Part shown: one piece after another, positions 25,590-35,108 of the stretch
How the letters are laid out: every line of letters starts with the position of its first letter
How positions within the stretch are numbered: the first letter of the stretch is position 1
DNA from: Lycocorax pyrrhopterus obiensis
Lineage: Eukaryota; Chordata; Aves; Passeriformes; Paradisaeidae
Assembly (NCBI GenBank): GCA_014706295.1
Contig: JACSVZ010000037.1
Location: forward strand, 2,108,001 to 2,172,000
DNA length: 64,000 nucleotides
Reading direction: 5' to 3'
Notes under the pieces: model-generated
What the model was told of the DNA's origin: nothing
The model's database searches: none
What the model saw: only the letters and a program-made list of their open reading frames with translations
Made by a program: the position numbers and the translations under genes

Positions 25590-25770
25590 CCATTCTTCTC
25601 TCAATTAGGAAAATTACCAGCGCCGTGATAAATCCCGTTATTTATCTAAAGCAATCGAAATCATGATGTAATTATTTTATTTTCATTTTCCTCGGGTCCT
25701 GGAGGCCGTGAAACACAAACACGCCGTGATTTATTCGGGGCGCTGGCAGCGCTGTGTTCTGTGCCACAGA
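25590..25770. promoter_or_regulatory. Candidate conserved non-coding block
   Basis: Holds cgtgataaatcccg, gttatttatctaaagc, caatcgaaatcatgatg and gccgtgatttattcgg, with several retained CpG. Retained CpG in intronic AT-rich sequence can mark an unmethylated regulatory element. Confidence 0.27.
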
Positions 25771-25798
25771 GGGGGGCAGGGGGGGAAATGGGATGGGG
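25771..25798 (+). other. Predicted G-quadruplex
   Basis: G runs of 6, 6 or more, 3 and 4 are separated by CA, AAAT and AT. It satisfies the G3+N1-7 rule on the plus (template) strand and sits at the edge of a candidate conserved block (25590-25770). Confidence 0.65.
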
Positions 25799-27418
25799 AG
25801 AAATCCAATCACGTCACACTCAATAATCCCAGGGCTTTCAGGTGGGGTGGTGTCCTTTAAGGCACCCAAAAAAAAGGTGGAATAACACGAGCAGCACGGC
25901 AGTGTCCGGGAATGAGGGAAAGCACCCAACAGGTCCTGCACAGGAGCCACTGAATCATCCCCGGGAGGGGCCGGGGGGCCAGGATTGACACATCTTATTT
26001 ATTTTTATGAGATGAGCATGAATCACTCGCTGCCATCCCGTGTCCAAAAAGCCCTTGAATGATAGGTGTGGTTTAATTCAAAGGAGATTTTTTAAAAACA
26101 TATCCCACAAAGCAAAGCAGGAGGGCAGATACGGAGCTGTGCTGCAGATAAGGCAGGACACGTGTTCCGACCATCCCAACCCAGCCCTCCTCTCTGCCCG
26201 GAAGGAAAAGCACCTATCAAAAAGATAATTACGCATCTTTTTTCGAGGTATGGTGGATAAAACACAGCATTCTGCATTCCCATGGATGTTTTGGGCTATT
26301 CATGAGAAAGTTTCAGCAAGTAGCACTCTCCTTGTAGCTCCTGGAGCTCGAGGTTTTCCATCAGAGCCAGGTCTGGAGCGAGGAGTTCAGATGGAAACAG
26401 GGCTGGCCCTGCCTCCAAACACAAACTGAATTTCCTGGGGACTTCGAGGTACAATTCACTGCTCTGTTTCATTCCCATTTTCACAAATCTGCCCTTACTG
26501 GAGTTTGAGAAGAGAAAGCTCTTTCTGCAGTGGTAATCCTTGGGTAGAAGAGAGAGATCCATTTTCCTGTCAGAGCCCTCAATGGCACATTTTCCAACCC
26601 CCAAAATGTTGGTTGGGGTTTTTTTTTAAAGCAGAAATCAGAAGGAGCAGGTGTTAATTATGAAACAAGTCCTGTACAACAACAAACCCAGCGTTTTCTA
26701 TCAAAACCGAGATGGTGCTGAGGAAAGGCCACTTTGCAGCCAATTCCACTTCCAGTGACACTCCCAGTTTAGTCAAAGCCTGACAGTAAATTTCCTGTGA
26801 TGAAGGGCAAGAACTTGTTGAACCAAAGACAGAAACACTGTTCAGATTAAGGAGCTGGTGACTCCTAAAAACAAACAAACACAAAGACCAGGTTTTCAGA
26901 GTTTGGGGAGTGAGGTGTGCACAGAAGTGGGATTTTCAGGATTGTAAATGACAGGAAATGAACTGAGAAATCCGAATAGAGGGGAGACTGGGTGTGAAGA
27001 ACACGTATCATCCCTGAGCAAATTCCTAATAGGAGTGGAAATTCAAGTGGAATATTGATATCCCAATTGGCCATAACAAGGAGCTGAGTGGAAGTCTTAC
27101 ACCAGCATTCAACCCACAAGTCCCTGCAAGGCAAAACTACAAATTCCAGAGAAATACTGACCAAAAAAAATAATGGCAAACTGCAGAAGGAACGTTCCTT
27201 GTGATCCTACAAATCCCAGATTTGTTAAATTTATCACCACTGCAAGAAACAGCACAGGGAAGCAAAAGCCAGCAAGTGACAAAAACTTCTCCCCTTTCCC
27301 TTTTTTCTCTCACTGCCCATTTCCTGCCTGCTCAATTTTACGAGCAGAGGATGGAAACACATCCCAAGTTACCATTTCCTAGTTTGCCATCCTGATGGCT
27401 GACTGACACTTTTCCGTG

Positions 27419-27440
27419 CCTTAATTATGCCTTAATTATG
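27419..27440. repeat. 11-base tandem duplication
   Basis: The unit ccttaattatg occurs twice head to tail, at the edge of the candidate LTR. It might reflect a target-site or replication-slippage event. Confidence 0.8.
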
Positions 27441-28070
27441 CCTCCCCGGATGGGGGAGATTTTCTAGAGTCCTTGCCTGGAATCCAGGAGACGAACGGGA
27501 CTTTCTACACTTCTTGCTTTCAGATAGTTGTTTATTAAATCTTATCAGAGAAACAGAGTCACTGACATGACCCAGACACAGCACAGAGCAGAGAATGGGA
27601 GAGAAGAGCCAAATTATCAAGATTACACAGCCTTTTAAAGGTAAATCACCCAATGAAAACCCAAAACGAAAGACATTTTTACTTTTCTACCAATGTTCAA
27701 TAAATCCTTCTGTCACGTAGAGAGAAACTGCGGAATTTTTCACCCAATCCTCTCAATCCACTTTCACCGCAGAACATGGAATAATAGAAGAAGAAGAAGA
27801 AGGTCTGGAGAACAACAACAATCCTCCATTTTGAAGTTTTTGCTTTTTATCTATTTACTATATCAACAAACCCAACACCTCTAAATTTTCACCCTGTAAC
27901 AATCTTACATAATGTTCTATCACCTAATTCACACCAGTGTAGATTCTGTTTCTTCCCAGAGGGTAGGCAGTTTTCTCCATGGACCAAGGTCAAAGACAGG
28001 GTTGTCCAGGGGGGTAGAACCCTTCAAAACAGGCAGAGAAATATTCCCTGCACTCTGGACTCCCACAGGT
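27430..28070 (-). mobile_element. Candidate solo LTR of an endogenous retrovirus, minus orientation
   Basis: Read on the minus strand, this block has an LTR-like layout. A roughly 430-base U3-like part is followed by a TATA-like TTTAAAAGG near 27630. Next comes a pyrimidine-rich segment like the start of R (ttctctcccattctctgctc), then a canonical AATAAA at 27536-27531 about 100 bases before the end. No gag, pol or env frames lie beside it, so it would be a solo LTR. Exact ends and target-site duplication could not be fixed. An 11-base tandem lies at the right-hand terminus in transcription sense (27419-27440). It could instead be unique sequence with a chance AATAAA. Confidence 0.45.
27786..27802. 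repeat. (GAA)n short microsatellite inside the candidate LTR
   Basis: Five to six GAA units (agaagaagaagaagaag) lie within the U3-like half of the candidate LTR. Confidence 0.7.
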
Positions 28071-30475
28071 AGAGCTGCCTAGAACATCCCCTCAGGGTTT
28101 TTCCAACCTCCTTCTCCAAGGGAATGGCTCACACACCAACACCCAGCAGACAGTGCTTGTTCCATGAATTCCTGCTCAGCACATGAAGGGATTCGTGGAT
28201 GTTGCTCCCAAACGAAATTCTGAAGGCACAGACTGGAAACAGATCCCTGAAGTGTCCTCAAACACTCTGGGAAATGGGAAAATTCAAGAGGTGTCTGCAA
28301 GGCCAAGCAGAGGGTGCTGGGGTGGGTTTGAGGACACCTGAGGGAGGACAAAGCCCTTCCTTTGAGGTGTGAAACGTCCCTGCCGGAGCAGGGGACAAAG
28401 GAACGGCCGCTGGAACGGGAGAAGTGCCCCGGAGAGGGCAAGTTTGCTCAGTTACGCTACAAAAACAAACAGTATCACAAAGTCAACGGGAGTTGATAAA
28501 CACGGCTCCTATCAGAGCACTCAGAGGGATGTGGGGAACCTTTCTGAAAATCCTGAGTGTAAATACCAACTTTTATCAGAATTATGAAACGCAAGGACAA
28601 CGTTTTGCCAAGGTCATAGGAGAAAAAAAAAAGGTTTGCACCATTTGACTTGGGTCTGACTTCTGCCAGCCAAGGAGGGTTGCACTTTGTTCCTAAAAAT
28701 CAGCCTTAAAACAAAAGAACAGACAAAAATATAAACTGAAACAACAAATGCCACCTATCAATAGCTGGGACGGAAAAAGAGGATTCATCTTTCACATTGC
28801 AGCTTCTAAATAATTAATAGCGCATCATCCTAGAAGAAAATTATCTTTATTTTCAGAGACTCCTGGGAGTGATCAATACCTCCCTCAGGAATCTCGAGCT
28901 GCCTCACACCTACAGCCCCCCTGAACCAGACCACATATTCCTAGTAAAATAACAGGGATTTTTTTCCCCAAACCCCATGTTTTGATGCTCATACAGCAAT
29001 ACCAATCAGATATTCTGCCAGGATATTCACGATAGAAGCCAACACCAAGAGGAACTTCTGTGAAATGTCATTGAAGGGGAGAGAGGGAATCAAAACCCTC
29101 TGAATTCCCCTCTTTTCCCTGCATTAGGATAGAAGGAAAAGGAAACTCTCTACTCAGTCATTCAACCAAACTCTGATTTCAGCTCTTCAGACACTTTCTA
29201 CTTCAGAGCAACAAAACACAATTGAGTTTGGGTCTTAAAACAGGAGTTTCTTGCTCTTTCCTGCACTTCGGACACATTGAGAAAGTAAACAAAGCATAAA
29301 CATCTGAACCTGCTTCTCTGGGCTTCACTGGGCCTGGCTGCTCACTGATTTTTGACTTCACAATCAAGAGTGCAAATATAATCAGAGACAATTCAAACTG
29401 TTAACGCTTCAGCCTGGCCTTTCTGACCCGGGTTTCTAAGAAAACAGTTCTGTCACTGCACTGATGCCTTCTCCCTGGGAAAACCTCACAGTTCCAGCCC
29501 TCAGCTGCTTCCCACCCTGGAAATCCTGCAGGATTTTGAGAACCAGTTCAGCCCAGTAGTGGCTGATGGAGGAAACTGGGCAAGTCACTGCTTCACCCAG
29601 GGAAAATGAGGGAGAATTCAGCTCCTGCTTTTTGGGATAGGCTTTATCTATCCTACAGCAAAATCCTGCCAGGAAACCTCTCTGCCCCCACTGCCCCAGG
29701 CACAGCAGGGAGATGGAACGTTGGGATGGGCACTGGGGCCAGAGAGAAGGAATTATATAATGGACACTGGATGTGCTGGGATAGGGCTGTGAGCACAGAG
29801 CAGGAATCCCAGGCTACACTTCACTGCTCACACAAATTCCAGGATAATTAGGGATGTAGATATTTTCAAGTTAAGAATACAGGAGCAGAAGAGGCTGAGA
29901 AGATTTCTGGGACAAGCCCAGAAAAGCAGGGAGGAAGATGGGAGCTGTGGGACAGAGCTTTTTCCTGCTGAAGGCTGGGTTTTGTTGAGCTCTTGGGGGA
30001 AAATGACTTTCACATTTCTCCATCTCTGCTGCAGCACAAGAACTCGAGAACATCGGGGCCGTTAATGGGTACATGCTATTTTTCCCTGCCCAGTTAATAA
30101 TGCCTGCACCACTGACACGGTCTGGGAGTCAAAGGTAACACCCCCAACCACCAAACATGATGCGATTAATCCCATTCCCTCCACGCGACAACTCCCGAAC
30201 ACAATTTGGAAATGACAAGCACTTGATGAAGTGACCCGACATCATTCAAAACCAGACTTCCAAAACGGTGCTCGAGCAGTTTTTGTGGCCCAAGAAGTGA
30301 ACTTAGGAGGGATTTCTGCTGATTTTAAGTCCTGCAGGTAATGGGGGTGGAAAGTTACGCAGGGAAACACGGCATCAGCAAAGTCACCACCTCTGTCCCC
30401 AGGCCACCAGGCCTCAGTCCAGCTCCACGAACACTTGGCAGAGAAGACAAAGGAATGTGGTGCCCACATCCCACA

Positions 30476-30485
30476 CGCTTACCTC
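30476..30485 (-). other. PRDM16: Splice donor of the PRDM16 exon
   Basis: On the minus strand the exon ends TGGGAG at 30483 and is followed by GTAAGCG, a near-consensus U1 donor (GAG|GTAAGC). The junction falls after a complete Glu codon, so the next exon starts in phase 0. Identity to the PRDM16 protein ends at this point. Confidence 0.9.
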
Positions 30486-30832
30486 CCATCCAAAGTTTGT
30501 TTCCTTTAATGTGCTCCTCTGCACTGCCATATAGGGTCCAAATCTTTCCCCAACTTCAATCTTCTTTTTGGCCCAAATCCCTAGCCCTGCCCCTGGGATC
30601 GAAGATTCTCTGAGTTCAAAATCTGGTGGGATTGGAATGTCATCAGGAATGTAGACGGGAGCTTCATAGGGTGAGCCCTCCTTGGGAGTGAAGTCCTCAC
30701 TGGTGGGAAAGGGTGACGGAGGTCCCACAGGGATGGGGGACATTATACTGTCCTCAGTTTCCTCCTCTGCGCTTTCGCCAGCAAGGAGATCGGGGTCGGT
30801 CTCGTACATATTATTTACAATCTCGCTGTCAC
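30483..30832 (-). CDS. PRDM16: PRDM16 internal coding exon (probable exon 2; N-terminal linker and first half of PR domain)
   Basis: This 350-base exon encodes 116 full codons plus two bases completing a Gly codon split by the upstream intron. It enters in phase 1 and leaves in phase 0, after GWE. Seen in order: [19 protein letters not shown], a Pro-rich linker, [32 protein letters not shown], then [15 protein letters not shown] and GERFGPY. The last two are the start of the PR (SET-like) domain, roughly local residues 67-116. PRDM16 is a nuclear zinc-finger co-regulator that drives brown/beige fat identity and acts in heart, craniofacial and neural progenitor development. Its PR domain has been linked to histone H3 lysine methylation. 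The paralogue MECOM (PRDM3) shares the PR-domain segment but, as I recall it, lacks the VNNMYE and SAEEETED blocks, so PRDM16 is preferred. The stretch [12 protein letters not shown] just before the donor is the part least like the mammalian protein I remember. The rest of the PR domain and the zinc fingers lie outside the window, to the left. Confidence 0.95.
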
Positions 30833-30860
30833 CTAAAAGGGGAAACAGCAGAACAAAACA
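30833..30860 (-). other. PRDM16: Splice acceptor and polypyrimidine tract of the PRDM16 exon
   Basis: Read on the minus strand, a pyrimidine-rich tract (tgttctgctgtttcccctttt) shortened here to its end, tttcccctttt, runs directly into AG at 30834-30833. The exon begins at 30832 with GTGACAGC. This gives a phase-1 entry in which the intron-split Gly codon is completed by GT. The reading frame stays open upstream of the acceptor, but identity to PRDM16 stops exactly here. Confidence 0.88.
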
Positions 30861-31354
30861 CACTGAGATACTCACGTGAACATTGGTTAATCTCTGCCTG
30901 GGACAAAGTTTCGCTAAGCCGAGCTCGCACGCTTCTAAAGGGTCAAAACCTCCCTCGAGGAACTCAGGTGGAGCTGAGGTAGGGACACTGACACTCATGG
31001 GGTGCTGCAGGAGGGTGGGGTGAGGCTCATTGCAGCCTGGAATGTTCTATGGGATCAGGGGTCCTCTGCTGTTTGCACTTCAGTTTTGGAAAGAGGGAAG
31101 AAAACACAGAGGAGGTGGTTGAGGTTCTCTTTAACCACTTCTTGCTTTAACTGGCTCAGTGTATTTTGTAAAGAAAAAAAAAATTTAAAAACCAGAAAGA
31201 AATTCAGGTAAAATCCCAGTTTGGCAAGAAGAATTTGCCTGGTGTTTGGGGTTCCTGCTCAGGGTGTGCCACAACAGCAGCAGTGGCTGTGAGCTCCCAG
31301 CAACACCTCAGCCGTGCACCTCTGCAGGGGGAACAAGAGCATCACTGGTTTGTA

Positions 31355-31630
31355 ATCACAGAGCCCTGGAATGGTTTGGGTCAGAAGGGACATTAAAGCC
31401 CATCCAGTTCCACCCCCTGCCATGGCAGGGACACCTTCCACTGTCCCAGGCTGCTCCAAGCCCCGTCCAGCCTGGCCTTGGACACTGCCAGGGATCCAGG
31501 GGCAGCCACAGCTTCTCTGGGCACCCTGTGCCAGGGCCTCCCCACCCTCCCAGGGAAGACTTCCTTGCTAATCTCTAATCCAGCCCTACTCTCCTGCAGT
31601 TTGAAGCCAATTCCCCCTCGTCCTTGAGGG
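31355..31630 (-). mobile_element. CR1 LINE, 5'-truncated 3' end, antisense to plus strand
   Basis: The plus strand shows the reverse complement of the CR1 3' end: atcacagagccctggaatgg, tttgggtcagaagggac, accccctgccatggcaggg, acaccttccactgtcccagg, ttggacactgccagggatcc, cttctctgggcaccctgtgc and tttgaagccaattccccctc. The element lies in the same orientation as PRDM16 transcription and starts only about 520 bases upstream of the exon. It ends well away from the splice acceptor. Confidence 0.94.
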
Positions 31631-32991
31631 AAAACCCTGGGCACACAGAGGGCAGTAAAGTTTGGGGATTTTTCCAAGGGGAATCCATTTCTAAGCAAGT
31701 AATGAAAACGGAGCTTTCTCATCCAAGAAGGAAAAAAAAGGGTGGTGGTGGGGGAGCAAAACATGAAGGGGGAAAAGAAAAACACGTTTGTCACCCAGTA
31801 CAAGTAGCTGGGGTATTTCTGGGAGCAGATTTGCCCTGTCTCCATGAGCCGTGAGGCAGCACGGGCGCGCTCCGGGTGCCCGGCAGCTCCCACTGCGATA
31901 ACAAACCCAACAACCGCCACTTTGTGGGTGCTCCCACGGGGCACAGCTAATGCCTGACCCCTGATGTCACCGGGGGGGAGCAGCACCCCATCAAAATTGC
32001 GGTTTTCACTGGCTCCCAGTGAGGAACCGTCAGGGAAGAATAGCTGGAAAAGCACGGCTCGACTGGAGGTATTTATAATTCATCTCTCCGCTAACCTCAG
32101 AATGCACCTTCTGTCTGCAAGACACATCTCCCCCTCTATTTCTTTTTTTTTTTATGCCTAATAAAGATTTTCCTGAGTTCATGCCTAAGAAACCTGGTGG
32201 CAGACTCGACTAAAGAGGAGGATTTTGATTCCTCTGCCAACAATTTTTTGCTCCAGCTTTTGGAGGAGAACAGGGAGCTGCCTGCTGCAGTTTGCATGGG
32301 TTTCCTCTGCTAGAAAGTGCAGCCCTCCCTACTCAAACATGTCACCAGAACCAAGCTTTCATGAACATGAGATACTCCATCATCCTGAAAATATTTGTGG
32401 TTGCAGTAAATGTTTTCTCGCCCAGTATTAGCAAGTCAAATTATTTTCTGCTCTATGATTAGCCTCTTTTGCACTTAAGGAACAGGAATTCCAACTGAGT
32501 TGAAGAGCAAAACTGGGTTTATTGGAGCACGACCTGTGAAAATTTCCAGAGGATACAAGTAAAGTATAAAGGTACCTCGCTACCGTACACCGATAATTTA
32601 ATTTCTTCTGTGGGACAATCAGGGTGGTTCTGATTAAATTTTGATTTACTTTTAAGCTGATCCCACATCTGACTGACCTCATGTTTCAAGAGGAATCATC
32701 CAACACAGGTAAATCTGTCTTTTCAGTTTTAAACGACCAGGGACTGGAAACAGGCACAAAATGACAATGAAAAAACTTTTGCAGGTCATGATAGGTCTGA
32801 TACCAGAGGTTCCAGGTGGCATCCGTGGGAGCAGAACCCCAGCCAGGCAGATGTGGGAACCTGGGGTTCCTCAGCACAGCCCAGCGCTGAGATCAGTAAA
32901 TTGTACCCAGCATTTATTGACAGCCAGGGCTGCCAGGGAAAATCTGAGCTGTGCCCAAGCCTGACCCTTCTTTGTGCACTGCCAGGTGGAT

Positions 32992-33370
32992 TTCACAGAA
33001 TCCCACAATCACTGAGGCTGGAAAAGCCCTCCAGGATTATCAAATCCAAGCGGTGACCGATGCCCACCTTGTCCCCAGCCCAGAGCACCGAGTGCCACCT
33101 CCAGGCCTTCCTTGGACACCTCCAGGGATGGGCACTCCAAACCTCCCTGGGCAGCCCCTTCCAAGGCCTGACCATCCTTTCCATGGAGAAATTCCTGCTG
33201 ATGTCCAGCCAAAATCTGTCCTGGTGCAGCCTGAGGCCGTTCCCTCTCATCCTGTCCCTGTTCCCCGGGAGCAGAGCCCGACCCACCCTGGCTGCCCCCT
33301 CCTGTCAAGGAGTTGTGGAGAAAAAGTTCCCCCTGAGCCTCCTTTTCTCCAGGCTGAGCCCTCCCAGCTA
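32992..33370 (-). mobile_element. CR1 LINE of a second subfamily, minus orientation
   Basis: The plus strand reads ttcacagaatcccacaatc, gaggctggaaaagccctcc, ttggacacctccagggatgg, cctccctgggcagcccctt, ttccatggagaaattcctgc, tgatgtccagcc, ccctctcatcctgtccctg and ccttttctccaggctgagcc. This is the antisense of a CR1 type whose 3' end carries the 'aaattcctgctgatgtccag' block instead of 'cttctctgggcaccctgtgc'. The same subfamily occurs at 45023-45264. The 5' part is truncated at about 33370. Confidence 0.93.
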
Positions 33371-33635
33371 AAACCCACGGGTGAGGGAGCTGCTCTTCTC
33401 CACAGGTCGTGTTTATTCCAAGGATTTGGGGCAAATCCAACAGCTGCGGTTCAGTTTTGATTATTCCACAGAATCTTCTCAATCGCCCCCACTGAACCAC
33501 TTCTCACCCTCGGGGCTCCTCTCAGCTTCGCTCCAAACATTCCACAATGGGTTAAGTTAAAAAAATACATTAAAAAAGAAAGCAGGGAACATCTTGTTTT
33601 CCAGGAACAATTCCCAGCTCTCCCGAGCTCCATCC

Positions 33636-33990
33636 CAAGCCAGCCGGCTGCCGCGGAGAGCCAGACGCGGCCACTCCGTGGTGGCAACGGTGACAACCAC
33701 GCCGTCCTACATCTGCCCCTCCAGAATGTCCGCCCGGGTGCAAAGCGGCCCCGAAATACAACTTGACCTTATTGTTCTTGTCATGAAACTGAAATTAGTC
33801 CCTCAAAGCTCCCCAGCGCAAGGACTCGAGAAAAAGGCTCATTGAGAGGTTGTTTCCACAGATAATCAGATATGGGCAGACGCTGAAAATGTGTGTGACA
33901 CCGATGAGGGGCTGGCAACAATGAGAGGGATGGGTTCGTGGTGGTGAGGGGCCTCATGAATAATCTATTTAGCAGCTGTGATGAAAGGGA
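33636..33990. promoter_or_regulatory. Candidate regulatory block with CpG-rich patch
   Basis: A CpG-rich patch (33640-33760: gctgccgcggagagccag, cacgccgtcc, gtccgcccggg) is followed by caacttgaccttattgttc (nuclear receptor-like TGACCT and ACAAT), cagataatcagatatggg and catgaataatctatttagc. It is too short for a classical CpG island. Confidence 0.27.
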
Positions 33991-35010
33991 AAGCAAGGCT
34001 GGTGTCAAAAGAAATGGTGGTTGGTGAAATAATGCGTTAGGTTTGGGGTGGGTTTGTTATATTTCGTTTTGAACGTATTTATTATGATTTTTATTACCAT
34101 TATTGTCATTATTCCTGTTTTAATTATTGTTGTTGTTTTTGTTGGGTATCTAATTCTGCTGTGGGAATACCCAATTATCTGAAATGACTGAGCACTTTTC
34201 ACACTCACAGATTGCAAAGAGCTTCCTTGGCTTCTTCACTGGGAACATTTACGGAACAGCCCAAGAATTGGTTTCTCTCTGGCAGGCAGTGCCTGATCAC
34301 CAGCACAACCTTGAGATTTGCTGACCTGTAAATTCAACATTTGTGTGAAACCCAGGTATTTTTGTTTTCTAAGCAAGGGGAAGAATGGCACGCACCCACT
34401 GAACTCACACTTTGCCTCAGAACCTCAGGCCTGAGGGAAATATTGGAGCAGAAGAGTAGAAAATACGAATATTCACCGAGAATTTTGACTTTGTAGCTGA
34501 GAATGGAACCACACAGGCACGGACCAACAGGTGCTTTTTTCCTTAGGGATTAACTGGGTCTTGGAAGGAGTTTTTACATCATTATCCAAACTTTGCAGCT
34601 CATTCCTAGCTGTGAGTTTAGAATCACACGTGAGTATTAAAACCTCAGTGCTGTCTAGAACTGCTTGTTAGGTGGTTATTATAATATATAATAATAACAT
34701 AAGAATAGAAATTATTATCAGGAAAACATCCATTAGGCCAGGACTTCCCTGGGATTTGTTTCCATTTTTCTGGCTCTGCAGGAAGAGCAGTGGGGTGACC
34801 TCAGACATCTTTTCCAGCCCAAAGAGGGACATCCCCACCACCTTTAGAGCTCCATGGATGTCCTGGGCCACCTGCAGTGCGTGATTTTCCTTGGGAAACA
34901 TTCCCCGGGGAAGAAAACAGAACAACCAAACCAAACAATTCCTGGTAAAGTGCCTGGTGAGAACGAAGGCGGGGAATATTCGAGCACTTCGAGCGATATC
35001 TTGAGGGCCA

Positions 35011-35108
35011 TTGAGCAACCTGGTCTAGTGGGAGCTACTCGTGGCAGTGGGGCTGGAACTGGATGATTTTTAAGGTCACTCCAACCCAACCCAGTCTATA
35101 ACTCCATG
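35011..35108 (+). mobile_element. CR1 LINE, very short 3' terminus
   Basis: Only the last roughly 100 bases of a CR1 remain: ttgagcaacctggtctagtg, ggagctactcgtggcag, gctggaactggatgattttt and aaggtcactccaacccaacc, ending agtctataactccatgg. The gagcaacctggtctagtgg block differs from the other copies in the window (gagcagcctgggacagtgg), which suggests another or older subfamily. Confidence 0.85.

Larger units (their letters stand above)
1..30482 (-). other. PRDM16: PRDM16 intron downstream of the exon (probable intron 2, partial)
   Basis: No further coding exon could be recognised here on either strand. All open frames are short, overlap in several frames and match no family I know. The stretches between listed features (1-1097, 1166-4378, 4676-10302, 10611-21582, 22094-27429 and 28071-30482) are unique-looking sequence of moderate GC with scattered homopolymer runs. 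The blocks that look most like conserved non-coding DNA are listed separately. The intron's far end lies beyond position 1. Confidence 0.85.

Noticed and set aside
27430..28070. Full endogenous retrovirus with genes
   Set aside because: No gag, pol or env frame and no second LTR nearby; at most a solo LTR.
30414..30482. Read-through of the exon past its donor for 22 codons
   Set aside because: The exon ends GAG|GTAAGC, a near-consensus donor. The following residues are intronic and end at a stop.
30483..30832. Assignment to MECOM/PRDM3 instead of PRDM16
   Set aside because: The [14 protein letters not shown] and [17 protein letters not shown] blocks fit PRDM16. MECOM shares only the later PR-domain segment.
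30834..30998. In-frame extension of the PRDM16 exon upstream to an ATG at 30998 (55 codons)
   Set aside because: Identity to PRDM16 stops at a strong AG acceptor with a polypyrimidine tract, and the upstream residues match nothing in the family. The open frame is most simply chance; an alternative first exon would need transcript evidence.
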